This document shows, piece after piece, positions 26,284 through 35,311 of a stretch of DNA of 64,000 nucleotides (positions are counted from its first letter, which is position 1; each line of letters starts with the position of its first letter). This DNA is from Rhizobium sp. BK316 (GTDB lineage: Bacteria > Pseudomonadota > Alphaproteobacteria > Rhizobiales > Rhizobiaceae): positions 1,711,309 through 1,775,308 of the forward strand of contig NZ_JACHZR010000001.1 of NCBI RefSeq assembly GCF_014193695.1, given 5' to 3'. The notes beneath the pieces are model-generated. The model was not told where the DNA came from, did not search any database, and worked only from the letters and a program-made list of their open reading frames with translations. Position numbers and translations under genes: made by a program.

Positions 26284-27924
26284 TCATACGAGCGCTGCCG
26301 CCACTTCAAAAACGCCTGCCACGGCGACAGCACCGGGATCGGGCACGCCTTCGAGATCCTTTTCGCCAACGTAGGAGGCACGACCGGCCCTTGCCTGTCG
26401 CATCGCCCTTGTCGACTGAGCACCTGCCGTCGCCGCTCTTGCCGCGGCTGCGACGTCCCCTGATGAAAGGGCGGCAAGCGCGGGAGCCAGTGCGTCGACC
26501 ATTGTGCGGTCGCCCACAACAGCGCCTCCATAGAACGTCATCCGATCAAGGCCGGCAAGCAGGGCAGCGGCGAAATCGTCCTTTTCTGCCATGGACTTGG
26601 ATGCGGCCGTGAAGAAGATCGAGAGAAGGACACCGCTGGAGCCGCCCATGCTCGTGCTCAGGATTTCGCCGATGGAGGCCATTGTCGCGGCAGGATCTTT
26701 CAGTGGAAGTGTGTCGATGCGGGCAAGAATGCTGCGGGCTCCGGTCGCAACGGTGGAGCCGGTATCGCCATCACCAACCCGGCCATCCAGGCGGTTAAGC
26801 TCGCTCTCGAGCGAAATCAGATGCTCGCAAAGCGCAGTCAGGAGGCGACGATTGTTGCTGTTGTCGCTGGCGGGTACTGTATCGCTCTGTCGCGACGCCC
26901 GTTGAGGCGCAGGAAGGATAGCGATCTCATGCCGTTCGGTTGCGGGCGGCCAGGCATGGGGTTCGACGGTGGCCCTAAGGGCGGCTTCACGGTCGGCGTC
27001 CAGTCGAATGAGCGACAGGGAAAAGCCGTTCATGTTGAGAGCGGTCATCATCGGTGCCGGCCCAATGATAAGCCGAACACGGTTGGCGATCTGCGACGAC
27101 AGGACAGCATTGGCGATGACCCCCATTTCAAGCGGGGGCACGGCGCCAAGATTGTTGATCAGCAGCGCATGATCTGCCGCACCCTCGAGCTTCGCCGCCA
27201 GTCGCTCGGTCATCGTCGCGACCAAATCGGCAATCGGCTGCAGGGAAATACGCTCGACCCCGGGCTCGCCGTGAATACCGAGACCGAGTTCGCCTTCATT
27301 GGCGCCCAGTCGATCCTCATGCGTTTGGCCCGGCACGCTGCAGGTCGAAAGCGACATGCCGAGCGAGACGATGCTGTCCGCTGCGGCGCTCGCCAGGCCC
27401 GCCACCGTCTTGAGCCCGGCGCCGGCCTCGGCATGATAGCCGGCGATCTTGTGCACGAACAGCGTACCGGCAACGCCGCGGGGCTGGATGATGCCGGGGA
27501 TCGCGATATCGTCGGCAACGATGACCATCTCGACGTCGAAACCTTCGGCACGCGCCTTTTCGGCGGCGAGACCAAAATTAAGGCGATCGCCCGTATAGTT
27601 CTTGACGATCAGCAGGACACCTTTGGGGCCGGTTACGGCGCGGATCGCCGTCAGCACCGCATCGACGCTCGGCGAGGCAAAGATTTCGCCGGATACAGCT
27701 GCGGTGAGCATGCCCCTGCCGACGAAGCCCGCATGTGAGGGCTCGTGCCCCGCCCCTCCGCCTGAGATAATTGCTACCTTCGACTTGTCCCAATCGGCCC
27801 GGAGGATCACCTTGATCTCTGGAAACGCGTCGAGACGGGCTAGACGACCGGCGCTGCTCGTCTGGATCAGGCCGTCCAAGGCTTCGGTGACGATGGTTTC
27901 CCGGCGGTTGAAGAAGTGTTTCAT
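26284..27924 (-). CDS. ATP-dependent DhaKL-type ketose kinase (DhaK and DhaL fused)
   Basis: A 546-residue protein with a DhaK domain (1 to about 330; ISGGGAGHEPSHAGFVGRGML, substrate histidine in LGIHGEPG) and a DhaL domain (about 360-546; LDGRVGDGDTGSTVATG, GGSSGVLLSIFF, GDRTMVDALAPAL). This is the ATP-using type known from Citrobacter and eukaryotes; some relatives phosphorylate erythrulose or triulose-like sugars. Having it in the same operon as a full PTS-type set suggests two ketose substrates or two phosphate donors. Confidence 0.85.
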   Translation of the reverse strand: MKHFFNRRETIVTEALDGLIQTSSAGRLARLDAFPEIKVILRADWDKSKVAIISGGGAGHEPSHAGFVGRGMLTAAVSGEIFASPSVDAVLTAIRAVTGPKGVLLIVKNYTGDRLNFGLAAEKARAEGFDVEMVIVADDIAIPGIIQPRGVAGTLFVHKIAGYHAEAGAGLKTVAGLASAAADSIVSLGMSLSTCSVPGQTHEDRLGANEGELGLGIHGEPGVERISLQPIADLVATMTERLAAKLEGAADHALLINNLGAVPPLEMGVIANAVLSSQIANRVRLIIGPAPMMTALNMNGFSLSLIRLDADREAALRATVEPHAWPPATERHEIAILPAPQRASRQSDTVPASDNSNNRRLLTALCEHLISLESELNRLDGRVGDGDTGSTVATGARSILARIDTLPLKDPAATMASIGEILSTSMGGSSGVLLSIFFTAASKSMAEKDDFAAALLAGLDRMTFYGGAVVGDRTMVDALAPALAALSSGDVAAAARAATAGAQSTRAMRQARAGRASYVGEKDLEGVPDPGAVAVAGVFEVAAALV

Positions 27925-27972
27925 GGAGACAGATCCGTCTTTTATGCCAATGAGTTCGTTTCTTTCGGTGGC

Positions 27973-28980
27973 TTATCCAAGGCGCTGGCCGCTTGCGTCG
28001 AAATAGAGTGGATCGCGCAGTGTCAAGCTTATTCGATCACCCGGCCGGATTGCGAGATATGGATCGGCAAGCGTGACCAGCTTATGGTCGCGCACCTTGA
28101 TGTGAAGGTGGTTCTGGTCCCCCAGATGCTCGATCCAGTCGATCTTCGCACTGGCGTTCTGATCGACGACGATATCAAGGTGCTCGGTTCGCGCGCCGAC
28201 CGTCTTCGTTCCCGGCGGCGGATTGGCACCAGGAAGAAGATCGGCCGGCAACAGGTTGATGTGTGGCTGGCCAAGGCGCGCGGCGACATGAAGGCTGGCC
28301 GGATTGCCATAGATTTCGCGCGGCGTTCCGACTTGCAACAGCCGTCCTTCCGAGACAATGCCGATCCGATCCGCCATGGTCATCGCCTCGACCTGGTCGT
28401 GAGTTACATAGAGCAGGGTCGAGCCGAGTTCCGTCTGGATGCGCTTCAGTTCCAGGCGCAGTTCTGCGCGCAGTTTCGCGTCGAGCGACGAGAGCGGTTC
28501 GTCCATCAGATAAATGGCAGGCCTGCGCACCAGCGCCCTGCCGATCGCAACGCGCTGCATTTCGCCGCCCGACAGACGTGTCGAACGGTTCTCCAGCTTG
28601 TGATCGATCCTGACCATGCGCGCAATTTCCCGGACGCGGCGGTCGATATCTTCGCTCGCAAGCCGGCGCGCCGGGGCTCGCAGCGGAAAGGCAAGGTTGT
28701 CGTAAACCGTCATATGCGGATACAGCGAATATTGTTGAAAGACGAAGGCGACATCCCGTTCAGCGGGAGCTTCGCTTGCGACATTGCGGCCGCCGATTTC
28801 GATGCGTCCACCGTCGGGCTGTTCCAGCCCCGCAATAAGGCGCAACGTGGTCGTCTTGCCAGCACCCGTCGGCCCGAGCAGAACGACGAATTCACCGTCA
28901 CGGATGGAAAGGTTGAGATCAGCCAGAGCCTGAGTGTCGCCGAAACGCTTGTCGAGCCCCTTGAGAACGACGTCAGCCAT
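27973..28980 (-). CDS. ABC transporter ATPase (MalK/UgpC type), first of two
   Basis: 335 residues. Walker A GPTGAGKTTTLR, Q-loop FVFQQYSLYPHMTV, signature LSGGEMQRVAIGRAL, Walker B AIYLMDEPLSSLDA, H-loop YVTHDQVEAM, then a C-terminal OB-type regulatory domain (about 235-335). ATG 28980 is chosen for GGAGG upstream; it overlaps the end of the other ATPase gene by eight bases. Confidence 0.88.
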   Translation of the reverse strand: MADVVLKGLDKRFGDTQALADLNLSIRDGEFVVLLGPTGAGKTTTLRLIAGLEQPDGGRIEIGGRNVASEAPAERDVAFVFQQYSLYPHMTVYDNLAFPLRAPARRLASEDIDRRVREIARMVRIDHKLENRSTRLSGGEMQRVAIGRALVRRPAIYLMDEPLSSLDAKLRAELRLELKRIQTELGSTLLYVTHDQVEAMTMADRIGIVSEGRLLQVGTPREIYGNPASLHVAARLGQPHINLLPADLLPGANPPPGTKTVGARTEHLDIVVDQNASAKIDWIEHLGDQNHLHIKVRDHKLVTLADPYLAIRPGDRISLTLRDPLYFDASGQRLG

Positions 28981-30070
28981 GTTGAGCCTCCGAATAGAGT
29001 GCCGAGGCAATAGCGCGGCCCGACTTGCAGTCGAACAGCGCAAGCTTGCCCGGATTGAATTCAAGGCCAACAGTCTCGCCAATACGGAAATCCCGGTTTG
29101 CCGGAACGCGTGCCTTGATCACGCCGCTCGATGTCTCGATTGCCACGACCTGATTGGTTCCGAGATATTCGCTGCCATAGACGGCTCCGCGCAACGGTGA
29201 CGCGTCGCTGAGGCGGATATGTTCGGGCCTGACGCCGAGCGCAAGCTCCGACTCGGCCAAGTCCTGGTGCACCTCGGGAACGCTGACGTCGACGCCGTTG
29301 AGCGATATCGACTGCGCTCCCGACTTGAGACCCGACGTGAAGCGCATGAAATTCATTGGCGGCGATCCGATGAAGTCAGCGACATACATGGTGGCCGGCT
29401 TGCTGTAGATTTCCTGCGGCGTGCCGAATTGTTCGATGACGCCATGGTTCATGACCGCGATCTTGTCGGCCATCGCCATCGCCTCATGCTGATCATGGGT
29501 CACGTAAACCGTCGTCGCGTGGATGCGATTATGCAGTTCGCGCAGCTCATGGACCATCACCTCGCGGAATTCGGCGTCCAGCGTACCAAGCGGTTCATCC
29601 ATCAGAAAACACTTCGGACGGCGCACGATCGCGCGGCCGAGAGCCACGCGCTGGCGGTCGCCGCCAGCAAGTCCGGAGACGGACCGGTTCAAGATATGAT
29701 CGATCTGCAGCAGCCGCGCAGTCTCCTCGACGCGCTGACGGATCTCGGCCTTCGGCATGCCTTGCGACAGGAGCGGGAAGCCGATGTTCCTGCGCACATT
29801 CATATGGGGATAGAGCGCAAAAAGCTGGAAGACGAAGGCAATGTCGCGGGCGCTGGCGCGATTGAAGGTGACGTCCTCCCCATCAAGGTAGATCTTGCCG
29901 CTGGTCGGCAATTCCAGGCCGGCGATCATGCGAAGCGTCGTCGTCTTACCGCAGCCAGAGGGGCCGAGCAGTGCCAGGAACTCGCCGTCATGGATGACGA
30001 AGCTCGAATCCTGCACCGCTACGAAGCTGCCGAACTGCTTGCGGAGATTTTCTATCCTGATGTCCGCCAT
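28973..30070 (-). CDS. ABC transporter ATPase (MalK/UgpC type), second, with variant signature
   Basis: 365 residues. Walker A GPSGCGKTTTLRM, Q-loop FVFQLFALYPHMNV, Walker B CFLMDEPLGTLDA and H-loop YVTHDQHEAM are normal, but the ABC signature reads LAGGD (L134-D138) instead of LSGGQ. Paired with the canonical ATPase downstream, this resembles asymmetric ABC heterodimers such as the rhizobial glycerol transporter with two ATPase genes. Confidence 0.86.
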   Translation of the reverse strand: MADIRIENLRKQFGSFVAVQDSSFVIHDGEFLALLGPSGCGKTTTLRMIAGLELPTSGKIYLDGEDVTFNRASARDIAFVFQLFALYPHMNVRRNIGFPLLSQGMPKAEIRQRVEETARLLQIDHILNRSVSGLAGGDRQRVALGRAIVRRPKCFLMDEPLGTLDAEFREVMVHELRELHNRIHATTVYVTHDQHEAMAMADKIAVMNHGVIEQFGTPQEIYSKPATMYVADFIGSPPMNFMRFTSGLKSGAQSISLNGVDVSVPEVHQDLAESELALGVRPEHIRLSDASPLRGAVYGSEYLGTNQVVAIETSSGVIKARVPANRDFRIGETVGLEFNPGKLALFDCKSGRAIASALYSEAQHG

Positions 30071-30073
30071 GGT

Positions 30074-30286
30074 TCACTCCGGAAACTTCGAGACGATGAT
30101 GAACATGGCGGTGCCTGCGAGCAGCGTTACCAACGAATAGGTATAGAGGACGAGAAGGAACGGCTGGAAGAGCATGAGGAAACCGACGGCAATCAAGGCG
30201 GTCGCGATATTCTCCATAGGTCCCCGGCGCAAAAAGAAGGGGCGCTTCCGGCGGGATGGGCGTGGGGTCTCGATGAGATGGGTCAT
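30074..30286 (-). CDS. Small membrane protein of the ABC operon
   Basis: 70 residues: a basic N-terminus (PSRRKRPFFLRRG) and two hydrophobic stretches (ATALIAVGFLMLFQPFLLVL and SLVTLLAGTAMFIIV), so probably two membrane helices. The start overlaps the permease stop (ATGA) and the next ATPase starts three bases after its stop, so it belongs to the transporter operon. The rhizobial glycerol ABC operon also carries a small membrane protein. Function unknown. Confidence 0.75.
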   Translation of the reverse strand: MTHLIETPRPSRRKRPFFLRRGPMENIATALIAVGFLMLFQPFLLVLYTYSLVTLLAGTAMFIIVSKFPE

Positions 30287-31236
30287 TTGCGAACCGCTCC
30301 GAAGGTGATGCCGCGCAAGAGCTGCTTGCGCAGCAGAATGGTAAAGACGAGGATCGGGATCAGGAAGATCGTTGTTCCCGCAGCAACGGCAGGCCAGTCC
30401 TGGCCGCCTTCGCCGATGATGGTCGGGATGAATGGCGGTGCCGTCTGGGCTTCACCCGAGGTCAGCAATGCGACAAAGGCATATTCGTTCCAGGCAAAGA
30501 TCAGGCAGAAGATCGCAGTGGCGGCGATGCCCGTGGTTGCCTGCGGCAGAACGACTTTCCAGAAGGCCTGCAGCCGGGTGTAGCCGTCGATCATCGCAGC
30601 CTCTTCATATTCGCGCGGGATCTCGTCGATGAAGCCTTTAAGCAACCAGACGGCGAGCGAGACGTTGACTGCCGTGTAGAGCAGGATCATGCCCAGCGCC
30701 GTGTCTGAGAGGCCAAGCTCGCGATACATCAGATAGATCGGTATGGCGACCGCGATGGGCGGCATCATGCGCGTCGACAGGATGAAGAACAGAAGGTCGT
30801 CGGCGAACGGCACCCTGAAACGGGAGAAACCGTAGGCGGCCAGGGTTCCCAACGATACGGCCAGAAACGTCGAGCCGAAGGCAATCACCAGAGAATTGGC
30901 AAAGCGTGGCAGGAAATTCGAGGGACCCGCAATGACCATGTTTCGCTTGCGGGTCACCTCATCACAGGTGCCGGTCGGTGCAGGCAGGGAAGCGATGTAT
31001 TCCGGCGTCTGGCGCGTTCTCGTCGTCAGCAGATTGCAGTAGCCTTCCAACGTCGGCGCAAAGACGATCTTCGGAGGATAGCTGATGGAATCCGGCGGAG
31101 ATTTGATGCTGGTCAGGAAAATCCAGACGAGCGGGATCATCGTGATCAGAGCGTAGAGGATCACGATGGCGCCGGCGATCCGCTTGCTGGTCGGGCTCGG
31201 CTCGACGACCGAATGGGCTGAGGTAACCGAGCTCAT
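30283..31236 (-). CDS. Sugar/polyol ABC transporter permease (MalG type)
   Basis: 317 residues with six membrane segments and the EAA loop EYEEAAMIDGYTRLQAFWKVVLP. A periplasmic loop near residues 60-105 is longer than usual (CNLLTTRTRQTPEYIASLP). The start overlaps the previous permease stop by four bases. Confidence 0.9.
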   Translation of the reverse strand: MSSVTSAHSVVEPSPTSKRIAGAIVILYALITMIPLVWIFLTSIKSPPDSISYPPKIVFAPTLEGYCNLLTTRTRQTPEYIASLPAPTGTCDEVTRKRNMVIAGPSNFLPRFANSLVIAFGSTFLAVSLGTLAAYGFSRFRVPFADDLLFFILSTRMMPPIAVAIPIYLMYRELGLSDTALGMILLYTAVNVSLAVWLLKGFIDEIPREYEEAAMIDGYTRLQAFWKVVLPQATTGIAATAIFCLIFAWNEYAFVALLTSGEAQTAPPFIPTIIGEGGQDWPAVAAGTTIFLIPILVFTILLRKQLLRGITFGAVRK

Positions 31237-32201
31237 CGCTGCTTCACCTTGTTGAGTGCCTTGACGTAGATGTTCGCGAGGCCGAACACGGCAACGAAGA
31301 GGACGATGGCAAAGGCCGACGCCCGTCCGGTTGCCCAGCTTTCGAAGGCGGCCCGCTTCAGGGTGATGGAGGCAACCTCGGTGGTCGAACCCGGGCCACC
31401 GCCTGTCAGCAGTGTCACCATGTCGAACATCTTGAAATTCTCGATGCCGCGAAACAGCACCGCGAGCATGATGAAGGGCAGGGCCATCGGCACGGTGATC
31501 GACCAGAATTGCCGCCAGGCGGAGGCGCGGTCCACCTCGGCCGCCTCATAAATATAGTCGGGGATGGAACGCAGGCCTGCCAGACAGATCAGCATGACGT
31601 AGGGCGTCCACATCCAGGTGTCGACGATAATGATCGCCCAGGGGGCCAGCGAAACGCTGCCGAGCATCTGGATGTCGGCTGTCGGAATGCCGGTGACCAG
31701 GGAAACGGCATAGGCGAAGAGACCGATCTGCGGCTCATAGAGGAAGCGCCAGAAGTTGCCGACGACCGCTGGAGACAGCATCATCGGGATCAGGATCAGC
31801 GTCGTCCAGAAGGCGTGGCCGCGAAACTTGCGGTCGATCAGATAGGCGAGCGTAAAACCGATGACCGTCTGCAGCAGGATCGTCCAGAAGACGAAGTGCG
31901 CCGTCGTCTGCATCGCCTGCCAGATGTCGGGGTCATTGAGTACCCGCTCGTAATTGCCCAATCCAACGTTCAGGACCGGCGCATTCGGACGGTTGGCGCG
32001 ATAATTCGTGAATGACAGATAGATCGCCCAGATCAGCGGAAAGATGTTGATGGCGAGAAGCAGGATAATGGTGGGCGCGATAAATACCCAGGCGATTGCT
32101 CGATCGGATAGTCCGCGGACGCGGCGGGCAAGCGATGTCGGCGTCGCCCTTGCAGTTGCGTCTGCAGCCTTCTCGACCATAGAGGAAGAGGAAATGTTCA
32201 A
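31233..32201 (-). CDS. Sugar/polyol ABC transporter permease (MalF type)
   Basis: About 322 residues with six membrane segments and the EAA-type loop IYEAAEVDRASAWRQFWSITVPMALP. The start is uncertain: TTG at 32201 has AGGTGA four bases upstream and is preferred; ATG 32180 lacks a ribosome site, and GTG 32303 touching the binding-protein stop would add about 34 residues unlike a permease N-terminus. Confidence 0.85.
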   Translation of the reverse strand: MNISSSSMVEKAADATARATPTSLARRVRGLSDRAIAWVFIAPTIILLLAINIFPLIWAIYLSFTNYRANRPNAPVLNVGLGNYERVLNDPDIWQAMQTTAHFVFWTILLQTVIGFTLAYLIDRKFRGHAFWTTLILIPMMLSPAVVGNFWRFLYEPQIGLFAYAVSLVTGIPTADIQMLGSVSLAPWAIIIVDTWMWTPYVMLICLAGLRSIPDYIYEAAEVDRASAWRQFWSITVPMALPFIMLAVLFRGIENFKMFDMVTLLTGGGPGSTTEVASITLKRAAFESWATGRASAFAIVLFVAVFGLANIYVKALNKVKQR

Positions 32202-32302
32202 GGTGTCACCTGGTCTTTGCGTATATGAGACATGTGGCGGCCCGGCAGTCTTGGCGAGCTGGGCCGCCATTCTGGCAAGAAGGTTGCGCGTCCAGCCGGA
32301 CA

Positions 32303-33628
32303 CTAGATCTTGCCATCGTCCTCGAAGACTTCGGTCCAGTCTTTCACCAGGCCATCAAGCGCCTCCTGCGCGGTGCCGTTGCCGGCCACGACATAGTTAT
32401 GAACGCGTTTCTGCATGTCCTGCAGGAGGGTCGCGTAGCTGGGCTCGGCCCAGAAATCCTTCACGATCGCCATCGAGTCCAGGAAAGCCTGGGCATAAGG
32501 CTGGCTGGACGCAAAGTCAGGGGCATTCACCACCGATTTCAGGCAGGAATAGCCGCCGAGCTGCCACCATTTTGCCTGCACCTCCGGCTGGGCGAACCAC
32601 TTGATATACTGGAGAGCAGCGTCCTTCTTGTCGGAATAGGAAACAACCGAAATGCCCTGTCCGCCGAGCTGAGCGAAATGTTTCTTTTCAGCCGGATTGG
32701 GGAAGAAACCGATCTTGTCGCCACCCACCTTCTCGTCTTTGTAGAGGCCAGGCCAGGTGAAGGCGAAATTCATCTGCATCGCGACCTGGCCGGATTTGAA
32801 GGCATCGGCCGACTCGACCATATAGACATTGGAGCTGCCGGGCGGAGTGCAGCAATCATAGAGCGACTTGTAGAATTCCAGCCCCTTCACCGCATCGGCA
32901 GAATTGACGAAGCCTTGCATTTCGTAGGGCTTTTCAGGGTTGTCGTACTGGAAACCCCAGTCATACAGCACGTTGGTTACGCCCATCGTGATGCCTTCGG
33001 AACCGCGCTCGGTATAGATCGAAGCACCGTAGACGGTCTTTCCGTCGATTTCGCGCTTCTGGAAGAACTCGGCGATCTGCTTCAGTTCGTCGTAGGTCTT
33101 GGGTGCGGCGAGCTCCCGGCCGTACTTCTCCTTGAATTCCTTCTGCAATTCCGGCCGCTCGAACCAGTCTTTGCGATAGGTCCAGCCGACCACGTCGCCC
33201 ATGGCAGGCAGCGCCCAGTAGTTCGGCGTATTCTTCGGCCATTCCGAATAGCCAACCACCGTCGCCGGCACGAAGTCATCCATCTTGATGCCTTCCTTGT
33301 CGAAGAAGTCGTTGAGCTTGACGTAGTGGCCGTTTTCCGCCGAGCCGCCGATCCACTGGCTGTCGCCGATGATCAGGTCGCAGAGCTTTCCGTGAGAGTT
33401 CAGCTCGTTGAGAAAGCGGTCGGCATAGCTGGTCCACGGCACAAACTCGAACTTCATTTCGGTGCCGGTTTTGGCGGTGAAATCTTTCGAGAGTTCGACC
33501 AGCGCGTTGGCCGGGTCCCAGGCCGCCCAGCAGAGTGTCAGTTGGTCAGCTTTTGCGAGATTGGGCAGCGCCGACGACATGACGAATGCCGAGGCCAGCC
33601 CGAGAAGGGCTTTCGATTTCTTTTGCAT
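32303..33628 (-). CDS. ABC transporter solute-binding protein (family 1, sugar/polyol)
   Basis: 441 residues with a Sec signal peptide (MQKKSKALLGLASAFVMSS..., cleavage near NLAKA-DQ) and the extracellular solute-binding family 1 pattern: LTLCWAAWDPANALVELSKDF, DLIIGDSQWIGGSAENGHYV, AADAFKSGQVAMQ-like ESADAFKSGQVAMQMNF. ATG 33628 has GGGAGGAACGT upstream. It is the first gene of the 12-kb operon ending with dhaK, so its ligand is probably what the two kinases phosphorylate or a precursor of it. Confidence 0.88.
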   Translation of the reverse strand: MQKKSKALLGLASAFVMSSALPNLAKADQLTLCWAAWDPANALVELSKDFTAKTGTEMKFEFVPWTSYADRFLNELNSHGKLCDLIIGDSQWIGGSAENGHYVKLNDFFDKEGIKMDDFVPATVVGYSEWPKNTPNYWALPAMGDVVGWTYRKDWFERPELQKEFKEKYGRELAAPKTYDELKQIAEFFQKREIDGKTVYGASIYTERGSEGITMGVTNVLYDWGFQYDNPEKPYEMQGFVNSADAVKGLEFYKSLYDCCTPPGSSNVYMVESADAFKSGQVAMQMNFAFTWPGLYKDEKVGGDKIGFFPNPAEKKHFAQLGGQGISVVSYSDKKDAALQYIKWFAQPEVQAKWWQLGGYSCLKSVVNAPDFASSQPYAQAFLDSMAIVKDFWAEPSYATLLQDMQKRVHNYVVAGNGTAQEALDGLVKDWTEVFEDDGKI

Positions 33629-33715
33629 ACGTTCCTCCCAGAACCAAAGCCGGCTCCCCGCCGACATGAAAGTCCACCAATTTCAGAAAATGCCTACATG
33701 AACTCCTCAACCCTC

Positions 33716-33757
33716 ATGTTTAGCAATATGTTTAGTAATAGACGTTTTTATAAACAT
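33716..33757 (-). promoter_or_regulatory. AT-rich repeat block upstream of the ABC/dha operon
   Basis: ATGTTTAG occurs twice, 12 bases apart (33716-33723 and 33728-33735), and the inverse TAAACAT follows (33751-33757), in an AT-rich island 90-130 bases before the operon start. The arrangement suggests a multi-site operator. The rest of the gap from 33629 to 34019 shows nothing I can assign. Confidence 0.45.
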
Positions 33758-34019
33758 TGCAAGTAACAATCGTCGCGGTCCGGTCATCCACCTCGTGATG
33801 ATGCAGATTGCCGGCCTGCCGAACAGTTCAGGACCCTGACGTGCCGCGCCGGCGGGCTGCCGACATGATGCCTCGAGGTCGGAACGACGCTATGGGCAGG
33901 AGGGAACGCGCCGCATATGATCAATCAATTGAAGGGAGATCGACTGGTGTGCGCGCAGATGGATCGCGGCCGGGATTGCGGGTTGAGAGAGAAACGGGCC
34001 GCAAGGTCTGTGTCCGCGC

Positions 34020-35279
34020 TCATACCAAAAGAAAGCCAGCCATTCCGGCAAGAGCGGCGACGATCGTTGCGATCGCCAGTCGGACTGCAAAGGCGAAACT
34101 GCCGATGCTTGCTGCAAGCACTGCTTTCGCAAGAAGATTGGCGAAGGCGGCGACCGCGATGGCGTAAGCAGCCGCATCCGCGGACAGTTGGCCCGATGAC
34201 AGTTTTGCGACCGAGAGGGTTATTGCGTCGAGATCCCCGAGACCGGTGATGAAGGCAAGGGCAAGCAGCGATTGCGTTCCAAAGACGATAAGCGTCGCCC
34301 GCGTCAAGATTATTACAATGGCCAGAACAAGGGCAAAACGCAGCGCGACCATGATCTCCAGCGGGTTTTTCGGTGAAAAATCGGGAGTATCGTCGCTACG
34401 CCGCAACGATCCGATAAGGCCACCGGCGATGGCGAAGACGACGGCCGCTGGAGCGACCAACGGTGCAAGCTCCTTCAGAACGGCTGGCCCAACGACGCCG
34501 CAGATCAGAAGCGTGCGGGTGAGGGAGACCGCCCCCGCCAGCATTGCGCCGGCCGAAAGCAGATGGGATAGTCCAGGCGTCTTCGACGACTGGCGGGCGA
34601 AGGAAAGCGTCAAGGCTGTCGAGGAGACGATGCCGCCGCTTGCGCCCGTCATCAAGATGCCGGCACGTGCGCCGGTGAGCCTGATCAGCACATAACCGGC
34701 GAAGGATACGGCTCCGACGAGGATCGTCATCATCCAGAGCTCGAAAGGATTGATCGTCTGCCAGCGATCGATCGGGGCGTCGGGCAGGATTGGTAAGACG
34801 ACGACCGTCATCGTCAGCAGGATCAAGGCCGCCCTGAGCTCAAGCCAGGTCAATCGTCGAAGGAACCCATGCAGCGGTTCGCGCGCCGCAAGAAGGGCCG
34901 TTATCGCAACGGCACCTGCCGCGGTCACCGTCATGTCGGCAACGACGGCGGAAAAACCCAGTACGAAGACCATGATTGCCGCAATGGCAGCCGTTGCGCT
35001 GTAATCCTCGTCGCGGGAGGACTGCAGGGTGCTGAACACGAGGATCGTGATGCAGAAGAACGCAAAGATGGCAACGGGCAGGATCGGTCCTGTCATAGGC
35101 TGGAGGAATCCGCACAGGCCGCCGAGGAAACTTGAGAGGCCATAGGTTCTGATGCCTGCGACCCTTTTGCCCGGCGCAGCCTCGCGCTCCTGCCAGCCGC
35201 GCTCGATGCCGACGAGGATTCCGATCGCAAGCGCCAGACTGAGGCGCTGAAAAGCTTCCATCATTACCAGTGCCGACAT
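34020..35279 (-). CDS. MgtC/SapB-type membrane protein with DUF4010 domain
   Basis: 419 residues, strongly hydrophobic, about 11-12 membrane segments. The N-terminal part (LSLALAIGILVGIERGWQERE, AGIRTYGLSSFLGGLCG) is the MgtC/SapB domain; the remainder (GLSHLLSAGAMLAGAVSLTRTLL, FITGLGDLDAITLSVAKL) is DUF4010. Function is unknown; the MgtC name comes from magnesium-limited virulence factors. Start ATG 35279 is chosen at the domain boundary; the ribosome site is weak. Confidence 0.82.
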   Translation of the reverse strand: MSALVMMEAFQRLSLALAIGILVGIERGWQEREAAPGKRVAGIRTYGLSSFLGGLCGFLQPMTGPILPVAIFAFFCITILVFSTLQSSRDEDYSATAAIAAIMVFVLGFSAVVADMTVTAAGAVAITALLAAREPLHGFLRRLTWLELRAALILLTMTVVVLPILPDAPIDRWQTINPFELWMMTILVGAVSFAGYVLIRLTGARAGILMTGASGGIVSSTALTLSFARQSSKTPGLSHLLSAGAMLAGAVSLTRTLLICGVVGPAVLKELAPLVAPAAVVFAIAGGLIGSLRRSDDTPDFSPKNPLEIMVALRFALVLAIVIILTRATLIVFGTQSLLALAFITGLGDLDAITLSVAKLSSGQLSADAAAYAIAVAAFANLLAKAVLAASIGSFAFAVRLAIATIVAALAGMAGFLLV

Positions 35280-35311
35280 GTCTGAGGGTCCGATCGCCGC
35301 CGTACGTTTCT

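Noticed and set aside
32225..33766. Long plus-strand frame opposite the solute-binding protein
   Set aside because: Mirror of the minus-strand gene; no ribosome site or domain.
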